From positions 310,001 through 374,000 of the forward strand of contig CANMOU010000001.1 in the NCBI GenBank assembly GCA_947499555.1: 64,000 nucleotides of DNA, written 5' to 3'. The DNA is from an uncultured Roseovarius sp. GTDB taxonomy: Bacteria > Pseudomonadota > Alphaproteobacteria > Rhodobacterales > Rhodobacteraceae. This document shows positions 44,308 to 52,608 of the stretch, piece after piece; within the stretch, counting starts at the first letter, position 1, and each line of letters begins with the position of its first letter. Made by a program: the position numbers and the translations under genes. The notes below the pieces were generated by a model. It was not told where the DNA came from. It saw only the letters and a list, made by a program, of their open reading frames with translations, and made no database searches.

Positions 44308-44919
44308 ATGCTCAATGTATCCGAAATAGCCCAACAGATCGTGGCCCGCGAAGGGGGTTTTGTGAATGATCCCGACGATCCAGGCGGGGCCACTAAACAT
44401 GGAGTGACACTTGGCACATTAAGACGGCTTGGGCTGGATCTGACCGGGGATGGGCAGGTGGATGTCGCCGACATTCACAAACTGCGACCCGATCATGCCG
44501 CAGATATCTTCCTGCGCCACTATTTCCATCGCCCCCGCATCGCCGACCTGCCTGAGGTGCTGCAAGCGAGCGTCTTTGACATGTATGTGAATGCAGGCTC
44601 GAACGCGGTCAAGATCCTGCAGCGCCTGCTTCGGCAGATGAACCAGGATGTGCAGGTTGATGGCGTGATTGGGCCGCAGACCGTCGCCGCCGCGCGAAAG
44701 GCGGCCGAGGCCGCACCGGACCATATTGCCGATGCTTACGGGATTGCCCGGCGAAACTACTATTTCCGGCTTGCGGACCGCCGCGCCGCGTCACGCAAGT
44801 TTGCGCGCAACCGGGCAGGGGGTAAGGGTGGCTGGATCAAACGGGCCGAGGAATTCATCGCGCCGCGCTACCACCTGAGCGCAGAGGCGTTTGGCGAAAG
44901 GACAGCATCATGGGATTGA
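44308..44919 (+). CDS. GH108 N-acetylmuramidase (endolysin), gene-transfer-agent release type
   Basis: A 203-residue glycosyl hydrolase family 108 lysozyme. The catalytic Glu15 is in VAREGGFVNDPDDPGG followed by ATKHGVT; the body has FDMYVNAGSNAVKILQRLL and the peptidoglycan-binding-like DVQVDGVIGPQTVAA near the C-terminal third. It also contains an EF-hand-like LTGDGQVDVADIH. It cleaves the glycan backbone of murein. It overlaps the next gene, a GTA-type holin, by 10 bp; this pair matches the lysis genes that release gene transfer agent particles in Rhodobacter capsulatus, which lie apart from the GTA structural cluster. It has no signal peptide, as expected for a holin-dependent enzyme. Confidence 0.85.
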   Translation: MLNVSEIAQQIVAREGGFVNDPDDPGGATKHGVTLGTLRRLGLDLTGDGQVDVADIHKLRPDHAADIFLRHYFHRPRIADLPEVLQASVFDMYVNAGSNAVKILQRLLRQMNQDVQVDGVIGPQTVAAARKAAEAAPDHIADAYGIARRNYYFRLADRRAASRKFARNRAGGKGGWIKRAEEFIAPRYHLSAEAFGERTASWD

Positions 44920-45485
44920 TCGGGCGGATTTTCGCGTTGCTCTTCGGGGGTGATCGTAATGTGGTGGCCGAGACGGCAGAGGTTTTTCGCATCAATGCCG
45001 AAGCGGCCGATCAGCGTGCTGCCGATTTGCAGAATGCAGCGTTGAAACAGCTTTCCTCGGAATTCGCACATGCCCGTGTTTCGGCTTACGACCGCTTCAT
45101 TGACGGGCTGAACCGCATTCCGCGCCCTGCCTTGGCACTTGGAACCCTGGCGCTTTTTCTGAGTGCGATGATTGACCCGATCTGGTTTGCCGAACGCATG
45201 CAGGGGATCGCACTGGTGCCAGAGCCGCTGTGGTGGCTTCTGGGCGCGATCGTCAGCTTTTACTTTGGCGCGCGGCACCAGGCAAAAGGGCAGGAATTTC
45301 AAGCCTCTATCGCGGCAAGCCTGGCCCGGGTGCCACAGGTTATCGACGCGGTGGACGACCTGCGCGCGATTGAGCCGCGCAGCCCCGGTGCGGCAGAGAC
45401 CCGCACGGACGCAAAGCTGACGCTGGCCACGGTGGAGCCAGAGGGCAACCCCGCCCTAGAAGACTGGTTGCGCGACCGGCTCTGA
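44910..45485 (+). CDS. Holin family protein (3TM type, gene-transfer-agent release)
   Basis: A 191-residue membrane protein. After a soluble N-terminal helical region, hydrophobic segments follow at about residues 75-92 (ALALGTLALFLSAMIDPIWF) and 105-122 (LVPEPLWWLLGAIVSFYFGA), then a charged cytoplasmic tail. The segment DRFIDGLNRIPRP and the W-W-L-LG-I-SFYFGAR pattern fit the holin-of-3TMs-for-GTA-release family. It forms inner-membrane lesions that let the GH108 enzyme reach murein. The ORF overlaps the endolysin by 10 bp and lies 75 bp before ccmF. Confidence 0.82.
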   Translation: MGLIGRIFALLFGGDRNVVAETAEVFRINAEAADQRAADLQNAALKQLSSEFAHARVSAYDRFIDGLNRIPRPALALGTLALFLSAMIDPIWFAERMQGIALVPEPLWWLLGAIVSFYFGARHQAKGQEFQASIAASLARVPQVIDAVDDLRAIEPRSPGAAETRTDAKLTLATVEPEGNPALEDWLRDRL

Positions 45486-45560
45486 GACCCGCGACAATGT
45501 GAACCGCCGAATATCCCGATTCGAGTTGGCCACCCTGACCGGGCCACCTATAGTCGGGGT

Positions 45561-47534
45561 ATGATCACAGAACTCGGGCATTTCGCGCTGATCCTCGCCT
45601 TCTGCGTAGCGATCTTTCAGATGGTCGTCCCGCTTGTCGGGGCGCATAAGCGCTGGTCGTCCTGGATGGCCACGGCAGAGCCTGCTGCCAATCTGCAATT
45701 CGGCCTTACCGCATTGTCCTTTGCAGCACTCACCTATGCGTTTGTGACATCGGATTTCTCGGTGCAGCTGGTGGTCCAGAACAGCCACTCACTCAAGCCC
45801 ATGCTCTACAAAGTCACCGGTGTCTGGGGCAATCACGAAGGCTCGATGCTTTTGTGGGTGTTGATCGTCACGCTGTTCGGCGCTTTTGCATCGTGGTTTG
45901 GGGGTAACCTGCCGCCGACATTGAAAGCACGCGTTCTGGCGGTGCAGGCGTCGGTTGCGGTGGCGTTTTTCGCCTTTATCCTGTTTTCCTCGAACCCTTT
46001 CCTGCGCATGGCCGTGCCACCTTTTGACGGGCAGGACCTTAACCCGCTTTTGCAGGATCCCGGCTTGGCCTTCCATCCGCCGTTTCTTTACCTGGGCTAT
46101 GTTGGTCTTTCTATGACCTTCTCCTTTGCGGTTGCAGCCCTCATCGAGGGGCGTGTCGATGCGGCCTGGGGCCGTTGGGTGCGACCCTACACGCTGGCAG
46201 CCTGGATCTTCTTAACCATCGGCATCGCGCTCGGCTCATGGTGGGCTTATTATGAGCTTGGCTGGGGCGGCTTCTGGTTTTGGGACCCGGTTGAAAACGC
46301 GAGCTTCATGCCCTGGCTCATCGCCGCGGCGCTGTTGCATTCGGCCATCGTGGTGGAGAAACGCGAGTCGCTCAAAGCCTGGACGATCTTGCTGGCGATC
46401 ATTGCGTTCGGCTTCTCCATGGTTGGTGCTTTCATCACGCGCTCGGGGGTTCTAACCTCGGTGCACGCCTTTGCCACCGATCCGGAGCGCGGTTTGTTTC
46501 TGCTGCTGATCCTTGGGTTCTTCATGATGGTCGGGCTCACGCTTTTTGCGGCGCGCGCGCATGTCATGCAGGCCAAGGGCGTGTTCGGTCTGGTCAGCCG
46601 CGAGTCGTTTCTGGTGGCCAATAACGTGCTTTTGGGCGTGGCTACCTTCGTGGTCTTTGTCGGCACGATCTGGCCGCTCATTGCCGAGCTCTTCTTTGAT
46701 CGCAAGCTGAGCGTCGGGCCGCCTTTTTTCAACATGGCCTTTACACCCTTCATGATCCTTCTGGGGCTTGTCCTGCCGGTCGGGGCAATGATGCCATGGA
46801 AGCGTGGCGTGATTTCCCGGGCGCTCAAGCAGCTGACTGGCGCGTTTGTTCTGGCGGTGGCCATCGGCCTTCTGGTCTGGGCGATGCAGACCGAGAAAAG
46901 CGCGCTTGGCCCTGTAGGGCTCTTTCTGGCTGCTTGGCTGGTGGCCGGAGCAGGTGTTGATCTTTGGAGCCGCACAGGCCGGGGCGGAGACCGGCTGGGC
47001 CGCCTGCGCCGGCTGCCCCGCGCTGATTGGGGCAAGGCCGTGGCGCATGCGGGCTTTGGTATCACCATTGCCGGTGTCTCTGCGATGATGGCCTGGGAAA
47101 AGGAAGATATCCGCGTCGCGCAAATCGGTGAAACCTTCGAGTTTGCGGGGTATGAGCTGACCTTGGCGGATGTGCGCGAGGTGGAAGGGCCGAATTACCT
47201 GTCGACCACGGCGGTGATCGACGTCGGTCAAAATGGGGAAACGCTTGTCTCGCTCAAGCCGGAAAAACGCATTTATCCTGTGGCGGCAATGCCAACCTCC
47301 GAAGCTGCCATTGATAACGGGTTTCTGCGCGATATATACGTCGTGATCGGCGATCCGCAAATCAGCGGTGGCTGGGCGGTGCGCAGCTATTACAAGCCGC
47401 TGGCCAACTGGATTTGGGGTGGGTCTATCCTGATGGCTCTGGGAGGGGCCTTGTCGCTGACAGACCGCCGGTACCGTGTGGCCGCAGGCGCGCGGAAGAC
47501 GCCCGCCACACCGCAAGCGACACCTGCAGAATGA
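45561..47534 (+). CDS. ccmF: Cytochrome c haem lyase subunit CcmF
   Basis: A 657-residue polytopic protein with the WWD signature WGGFWFWDPVENASFMPWL, conserved periplasmic histidines (TGVWGNHEGSMLLW, LAFHPPFLYLGY) and the C-terminal periplasmic domain with YYKPLANWIWGG. With CcmH and CcmI it attaches haem to apocytochrome c in the periplasm. The stop overlaps the ccmH start (ATGA). A clear ribosome binding site is lacking; the start fits the family N-terminus MITELGHFAL. Confidence 0.95.
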   Translation: MITELGHFALILAFCVAIFQMVVPLVGAHKRWSSWMATAEPAANLQFGLTALSFAALTYAFVTSDFSVQLVVQNSHSLKPMLYKVTGVWGNHEGSMLLWVLIVTLFGAFASWFGGNLPPTLKARVLAVQASVAVAFFAFILFSSNPFLRMAVPPFDGQDLNPLLQDPGLAFHPPFLYLGYVGLSMTFSFAVAALIEGRVDAAWGRWVRPYTLAAWIFLTIGIALGSWWAYYELGWGGFWFWDPVENASFMPWLIAAALLHSAIVVEKRESLKAWTILLAIIAFGFSMVGAFITRSGVLTSVHAFATDPERGLFLLLILGFFMMVGLTLFAARAHVMQAKGVFGLVSRESFLVANNVLLGVATFVVFVGTIWPLIAELFFDRKLSVGPPFFNMAFTPFMILLGLVLPVGAMMPWKRGVISRALKQLTGAFVLAVAIGLLVWAMQTEKSALGPVGLFLAAWLVAGAGVDLWSRTGRGGDRLGRLRRLPRADWGKAVAHAGFGITIAGVSAMMAWEKEDIRVAQIGETFEFAGYELTLADVREVEGPNYLSTTAVIDVGQNGETLVSLKPEKRIYPVAAMPTSEAAIDNGFLRDIYVVIGDPQISGGWAVRSYYKPLANWIWGGSILMALGGALSLTDRRYRVAAGARKTPATPQATPAE

Positions 47535-47986
47535 AACGCGTCCTGGCCCTGATCCTGTGCCTGATGGCAACACCTCTTGCCGCCGTGCAGCCGGATGAAA
47601 TTCTCGATGACCCGCTGCTGGAGGAGCGCGCGCGCGATATCTCGGCAGGGCTGCGCTGTCTTGTCTGCCGCAATGAGAGCATTGATGAATCGGATGCCGA
47701 TCTGGCCCGTGACCTGCGCCTTTTGGTGCGCGAACGGCTGGTGGCCGGTGACAGCAATGAGGAAGCGGTGGCTTTCATCGTTGACCGTTATGGCGAATAC
47801 GTCCTGCTCAACCCGCGCCTGACCGGCTCAAATCTGGTGCTCTGGCTGGCGGGGCCTGCGATGCTTTTGCTGGCCGGTGGGCTGGGTTGGGCCTATATCC
47901 GGCGCCGCTCTGCCTCGGATGTGCCGCACGACAGTGCTTTGAGCGAGGCGGAAGAGGCCCGGCTGAAAGAAATTCTCGACAAGTGA
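47531..47986 (+). CDS. ccmH: Cytochrome c-type biogenesis protein CcmH (CcmL/CycL)
   Basis: A 151-residue periplasmic thiol-disulfide protein with a signal peptide (MKRVLALILCLMATPLAAV), the redox motif LRCLVCRNESI (Cys43, Cys46), RYGEYVLLNPRL, and a C-terminal transmembrane helix (about residues 105-122). It reduces apocytochrome c before haem ligation. It follows ccmF with an ATGA overlap. ccmI, ccmG and ccmABCD are not in the window. Confidence 0.94.
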   Translation: MKRVLALILCLMATPLAAVQPDEILDDPLLEERARDISAGLRCLVCRNESIDESDADLARDLRLLVRERLVAGDSNEEAVAFIVDRYGEYVLLNPRLTGSNLVLWLAGPAMLLLAGGLGWAYIRRRSASDVPHDSALSEAEEARLKEILDK

Positions 47987-48070
47987 CATCGCGTCGGCGT
48001 TGCCATTGATCGGGATTGCGGGTTGAGTGGCCGGACAATCACGACCCATATCGCGCCGGAGGCTCAGGCC

Positions 48071-48850
48071 ATGAAAGACTACAACACCATCGCCTTTGAT
48101 ATCACCGATGACATCGCGGTGCTGGCACTGAACCGACCTGACAAGATGAACGCGCTCAGTGCGCAGATGCGGGCTGAAATCACCGATGCGGCGCGTGTAG
48201 CTGGGCGCAAGGCGCGGGTGCTGGTGATCACCGGGCGGGGGAAGGCCTTTTGCTCGGGGCAGGATCTGTCGGACAGCGGCAAAGTGGCAGAGCTTGATCT
48301 GGAGCGGGTGCTGCGCGACGAATATGTGCCAATGCTACATGCCATCGGCAACTGCCCGGTACCCACGATCAGCGCTGTGAACGGCCCGGCGGCGGGGGCG
48401 GGGGCCAACCTGGCACTGGCAGCCGATGTGGTGATCGCAGCCGAAAGCGCCTATTTCCTGCAGGCTTTCACCCGGATCGGCCTTATTCCCGATGCCGGCG
48501 GCACGTTCTGGCTGCCCCGGCAGATGGGCGCGGCCAAAGCCATGGGGGCTGCCCTTTTTGCCGAGCCGATCAGCGCCCGTCAGGCCGATGACTGGGGCAT
48601 GATCTGGGAGGCGGTGGATGACGCGCTGTTTGAAGACCATTGGCGCGACCGGGCCGCGCATCTGGCCAAGGGGCCAACTGTGGCTTATGCCAATCTGAAG
48701 AAAGCCATTCGCAACAGTTGGGACAACGACCTTGGTGCCCAGCTTGACCTTGAGGCGCAGCTTCAGGGGGATTGCGGCAATTCGCGAGATTTTCAAGAAG
48801 GCGTTCTGGCCTTCATCGAGAAGCGCAGGGCCGATTACGAGGGGCGCTGA
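48071..48850 (+). CDS. Enoyl-CoA hydratase/isomerase, PaaG-like
   Basis: A 259-residue crotonase-fold protein. It has FCSGQDLSD, the oxyanion-hole VNGPAAGAGANLALAADVVIA, and FTRIGLIPDAGGTFWLPRQMG. The GQDL and AFTRIGLIPDAGG patterns are typical of the phenylacetate-pathway isomerase PaaG, but no other paa genes are near, so a general enoyl-CoA hydratase role is possible. MKDYNTIAF is the preferred start; the ATG-less upstream extension to 48023 is not family-like. It follows the ccm genes by 85 bp. Confidence 0.85.
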   Translation: MKDYNTIAFDITDDIAVLALNRPDKMNALSAQMRAEITDAARVAGRKARVLVITGRGKAFCSGQDLSDSGKVAELDLERVLRDEYVPMLHAIGNCPVPTISAVNGPAAGAGANLALAADVVIAAESAYFLQAFTRIGLIPDAGGTFWLPRQMGAAKAMGAALFAEPISARQADDWGMIWEAVDDALFEDHWRDRAAHLAKGPTVAYANLKKAIRNSWDNDLGAQLDLEAQLQGDCGNSRDFQEGVLAFIEKRRADYEGR

Positions 48851-48995
48851 GGGGCCGTTTCCTGCTCCATAGCCGTGATTTTCGGGCCGGTCCCGGCAGA
48901 TTTGCGACGCTCTGACGCCCGTCTTTTGACACAATCCAATGCTTGGTTCTTTTCCGGATCCGCATCTGACTGCGGAAAACGGAATGGAGAGACGG

Positions 48996-49670
48996 ATGCG
49001 CAAGACAATCCGAAACCTTGCTGCAAGCTGTGCGGTGGCCGCGCTTGTTGTTACGCCGATGGCCGCTGGCATGGTTCTTTTGACCGCTGAAGATGCGGCG
49101 GCAAAGGCCGGAGACAAGAAGAAAGCCAAGGCAGGCGGCGGCCAGAAAGCCAAGGCACAGAAAAAAGCGAAAAAGGAAAAGGCGGCGAAGGTAAAAAAGA
49201 CCAAGCCCGAGAAAGCCGAAAAGATAAAGGCCGACAAAGTTAAGGCCGAAAAGCCCACCAAACCCAAAGAACGCCCCGAGCGCGCTGAAACGGCCAATCT
49301 GGACGAAGATGAGACACAACAGGATATCATCGAGGCAGATGATGATCAGGTTGTCATCCTTGACGATGACAGTGGCGATGAGCCGCTCTTTGGCAATCCG
49401 GGAAATGACAAAGCAGTCGGGCGCGCGGGTGAGACACCCAATGGTGATGAAGATGGCTGGGGTGAGGGAACCCGGGGCCGGTCAGATGCCGACCGCAGCG
49501 CTGACACGGACGACGATGAGGGCGACAGTATTGACGATATCCTTGAGGACATCGTCGAAGATGACGACCCCGACGCAGACGAAACCGATGATGGCATCGC
49601 GGCCGCAGACATTCTGGTGCCCGAGGATGTCTTCGACAACGCCGACGCGTCCACGATCGACCGCCGTTAA
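48996..49670 (+). CDS. Exported low-complexity protein with a Lys/Ala-rich and an Asp/Glu-rich half
   Basis: A 224-residue product starting with a signal peptide (RKTIRNLAASCAVAALVVTPMAAG). A Lys/Ala region follows (about residues 35-95, repeats like KKAKA and KAEK), then an Asp/Glu region (about 95-215, runs such as DDDEGDS and VEDDDPDADE). GGAGAG eight bases before the ATG and a strong terminator after the stop support a real gene. No family is recognised; the bipolar charge suggests disorder and perhaps calcium or polyanion binding (inference). It is transcribed alone between the crotonase gene and gltA. Confidence 0.7.
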   Translation: MRKTIRNLAASCAVAALVVTPMAAGMVLLTAEDAAAKAGDKKKAKAGGGQKAKAQKKAKKEKAAKVKKTKPEKAEKIKADKVKAEKPTKPKERPERAETANLDEDETQQDIIEADDDQVVILDDDSGDEPLFGNPGNDKAVGRAGETPNGDEDGWGEGTRGRSDADRSADTDDDEGDSIDDILEDIVEDDDPDADETDDGIAAADILVPEDVFDNADASTIDRR

Positions 49671-49684
49671 TTGAAAAGAACATC

Positions 49685-49720
49685 AAAAAAGCCACGCGGT
49701 GTGCCTGCGTGGCTTTTTTT
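49685..49720. terminator. Bidirectional terminator between the charged-protein gene and gltA
   Basis: GCCACGC (49691-49697) and GCGTGGC (49707-49713) form a perfect 7-bp stem with a 9-nt loop, flanked by six As on the left and seven Ts on the right, so it works in both directions for the two convergent genes. Confidence 0.88.
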
Positions 49721-49738
49721 ATTTTTCACCCAAAAAAC

Positions 49739-51034
49739 TTAGCGTTTTTCCATTTCCACGTAATCGCGCAACGTCTCGCCCTGATAAAGCTGACGCGGGC
49801 GGCCGATTTTGAGCTGTGGGTCGGCGATCATTTCTTTCCACTGCGAAATCCAGCCCACGGTGCGCGAAAGCGCGAAGATCGGGGTGAACATCGAGGTCGG
49901 GAAGCCCATCGCCTCGAGGATGATGCCGGAATAGAAATCCACATTCGGGAAAAGCTTTTTCTCGGCAAAATACGGATCGGCCAGAGCTTGCCTTTCCAGC
50001 TCTTTGGCGACTTGCAGGACCGGATTGTCCTCGATCCCCAGAAGGTCCAGCACTTCATCGGCGGATTCCTTCATCACCTTCGCGCGCGGGTCAAAATTCT
50101 TGTAGACGCGGTGGCCAAAGCCCATCAGGCGGAAATCGTCGTTCTTGTCCTTGGCGCGGGCGATGAATTCGGGGATGCGGTCGACGCTGCCGATCTCGCG
50201 CAGCATCTCCAGGCAGGCCTGGTTGGCGCCGCCATGGGCCGGGCCCCAAAGACAGGCAATGCCCGCAGCGACACAGGCAAAGGGGTTGGCCCCCGAGGAC
50301 GAGGCCAGCCGCACCGTCGAGGTCGAGGCGTTCTGCTCGTGATCGGCATGCAGGGTGAAAATCCGGTCCATCGCGCGGCTCAGGATCGGGTTCACCTCGT
50401 AATCCTCGGCGGGCACGGCAAAGCACATGCGCAGGAAGTTCGAGGCATAATCCAGCTCGTTGCGTGGATAGACGAAGGGCTGGCCCAGCGTGTATTTATA
50501 CGCCATGGACGCGATGGTGGGCATCTTGGCAATCAGCCGGATCGTGGCCACTTCGCGCTGCCAGGGATCGGTGACGTCGGTGCTGTCGTGGTAAAACGCG
50601 CTGAGCGCGCCGACGACACCGACCATGATCGCCATCGGGTGCGCATCCCGGCGATAGCCGCGGAACAGGAAATGCATCTGCTCATGCAGCATCGTGTGCA
50701 TGGTCACGCGGTTCTCAAAGTCTTCCAATTGCTCTGCCGTGGGCAATTCGCCGTAAAGCAGCAGATAACAGACCTCAAGATAATGCGATTTCTCGGCCAG
50801 TTGGTCGATTGGAAAACCGCGGTGCAGAAGCTCGCCCTTGCCGCCATCGATATAGGTGATCGTGCTGTCGCAGCTGGCCGTCGAGGTAAAGCCAGGGTCG
50901 TAGGTAAAGACACCGGCCTGACCGTAAAGCTTGCGAATATCGATCACATCGGGGCCAGCCGTCGGAGAATAGATCGGTAAGTCATAATCTGTGCCGTCAA
51001 TTGTCAGCTTCGCGGATTTCGTGCTTTCGGCCAT
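49739..51034 (-). CDS. gltA: Citrate synthase
   Basis: A 431-residue type I (hexameric) citrate synthase, condensing oxaloacetate and acetyl-CoA in the TCA cycle. Active-site elements include [16 protein letters not shown]-like [30 protein letters not shown], the [16 protein letters not shown] loop and a C-terminal [19 protein letters not shown] precedes the ATG. gltX lies 72 bp upstream on the same strand; gltA probably has its own promoter in that gap, as it is a highly expressed gene (inference). Confidence 0.97.
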   Translation of the reverse strand: MAESTKSAKLTIDGTDYDLPIYSPTAGPDVIDIRKLYGQAGVFTYDPGFTSTASCDSTITYIDGGKGELLHRGFPIDQLAEKSHYLEVCYLLLYGELPTAEQLEDFENRVTMHTMLHEQMHFLFRGYRRDAHPMAIMVGVVGALSAFYHDSTDVTDPWQREVATIRLIAKMPTIASMAYKYTLGQPFVYPRNELDYASNFLRMCFAVPAEDYEVNPILSRAMDRIFTLHADHEQNASTSTVRLASSSGANPFACVAAGIACLWGPAHGGANQACLEMLREIGSVDRIPEFIARAKDKNDDFRLMGFGHRVYKNFDPRAKVMKESADEVLDLLGIEDNPVLQVAKELERQALADPYFAEKKLFPNVDFYSGIILEAMGFPTSMFTPIFALSRTVGWISQWKEMIADPQLKIGRPRQLYQGETLRDYVEMEKR

Positions 51035-51106
51035 CGGGTTCTCCTTCCTGTCGCCTATGTAGGAAGCATAGGCGCGGTCTTTGATCTTGGGACCCTTGTG
51101 GCTCGG

Positions 51107-52516
51107 TTAACCCAGAGCCTGGGCCGCATCTTTTATTCGGGCCAGAGATTCCTCTCGCCCAAGGACCAGCATCATATCGAACACGCTTGGTGTCGCGCTT
51201 CGGCCAGCAAGAGCCGCTCTGAGCGGCCCGGCAAGCTTGCCGAACTTGATGTCTTTGGTTTCCGCAAACGCCAAGACCGCAGCCTCGATAGCGTCTCGAG
51301 ACCACGTAACATCTTGCAGGCGCGGCGTCAATTCGTGCAGTATACCACGGGATACCGTATCAAGGTTTCCCGCTGATTTCTCATCTGGAACAATCGGGCG
51401 GTCCGCAAGGATAAATGCTGCTTTTTCAAGCAATTCCGGGAATGTCTTGGCACGTTCCTTCAGGCAATACATGCCCGATGACAACAATTCACTTTTTCCA
51501 GAGGGCAGCGGATCCGCGCCGGTGACGTCAAGGAAGGCGATCAATTCTTGCTGCAACGCGGCGTCATCTGAGGCCGCGATATGCTGGCCGCAAAGGTTTT
51601 CCAGCTTCTTGAAGTCAAAGCGCGCCGGCGATTTGCCGATCCCCGACAGATCAAACCATTCCCTTGCCTGGGCGTCGGTGAAAAACTCGTCATCGCCATG
51701 GCTCCAGCCCAGCCGTGCAAGGTAATTACGCATTCCGGCAGCCGGATACCCCAGTTTCTGATACTCCTCCACGCCAACCGCGCCCTGGCGTTTGCTCATC
51801 TTCTTGCCATCCGGTCCGTGGATCAGCGGGATATGGGCCCAGACGGGCACATCCCAGCCCATGGCCTCGTAAATCATCATCTGGCGCGCGGCATTGTTGA
51901 GGTGATCGTCGCCACGGATAACATGCGTCACACCTGCGTCATGGTCGTCGACGGCCACCGCCAGCATGTAAACCGGCGTGCCGTCACTACGCAGCAGAAC
52001 CATATCGTCAAGTTGGTCGTTTCGGATCGTCACATCGCCCTGAACCGCATCGCGAATGATCGTTGCCCCGTCTTGCGGTGCCTTGATGCGGATGACATAG
52101 GGCGCGTCAGGGTGACGTGCGACATCCGCATCGCGCCAGGGGCTGCGGAAAAGGGTCGAGCGCCCGTCTGCCTTCGCGGCATCGCGAAAGGCCTGAATCT
52201 CATCTTGCGTCGCAAAGCATTTATACGCCTTATCGTCTGCCAAAAGCTGTTGCGCCACCTCGGCATGTCGGTCGGCGCGGTCGAACTGGCTGATCACCTC
52301 GCCATCGTGATCAAGACCAAGCCATGCCATCCCGTCGAGGATCGCCTGAGTTGCTTCTGGCGTCGATCGCGCGCGGTCTGTGTCTTCAATCCGAAGAATG
52401 AAGGTACCGCCACGACCCCGCGCGTAAAGCCAGTTGAAAAGCGCCGTGCGCGCGCCGCCGATATGAAGATAACCGGTGGGCGAAGGGGCAAAGCGGGTCA
52501 CAACCTTCTGCGACAT
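51107..52516 (-). CDS. gltX: Glutamyl-tRNA synthetase
   Basis: A 469-residue class I synthetase. The HIGH motif appears as [19 protein letters not shown] near the N-terminus, and the KMSKS motif as [13 protein letters not shown]. The anticodon-binding helical bundle occupies the C-terminal third. It charges tRNA-Glu with glutamate in the cytosol. Alphaproteobacteria without GlnRS often keep two gltX copies, one acting on tRNA-Gln; which this is cannot be told here. It diverges from comEC. Confidence 0.95.
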   Translation of the reverse strand: MSQKVVTRFAPSPTGYLHIGGARTALFNWLYARGRGGTFILRIEDTDRARSTPEATQAILDGMAWLGLDHDGEVISQFDRADRHAEVAQQLLADDKAYKCFATQDEIQAFRDAAKADGRSTLFRSPWRDADVARHPDAPYVIRIKAPQDGATIIRDAVQGDVTIRNDQLDDMVLLRSDGTPVYMLAVAVDDHDAGVTHVIRGDDHLNNAARQMMIYEAMGWDVPVWAHIPLIHGPDGKKMSKRQGAVGVEEYQKLGYPAAGMRNYLARLGWSHGDDEFFTDAQAREWFDLSGIGKSPARFDFKKLENLCGQHIAASDDAALQQELIAFLDVTGADPLPSGKSELLSSGMYCLKERAKTFPELLEKAAFILADRPIVPDEKSAGNLDTVSRGILHELTPRLQDVTWSRDAIEAAVLAFAETKDIKFGKLAGPLRAALAGRSATPSVFDMMLVLGREESLARIKDAAQALG

Positions 52517-52608
52517 AGGAACGTTAACCTTTCAGTAAGGGGCAACAGCCAAGCTTGAAGGCAAACCGGCGAGGTCTGTCTACCCAGCCGCTGCAAGGGA
52601 CACAAGTC

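Noticed and set aside
46452-47573. 373-codon minus-strand ORF
   Set aside because: Antisense to ccmF, whose signature motifs are clear; translation is Arg/His/Gln-rich without any domain.
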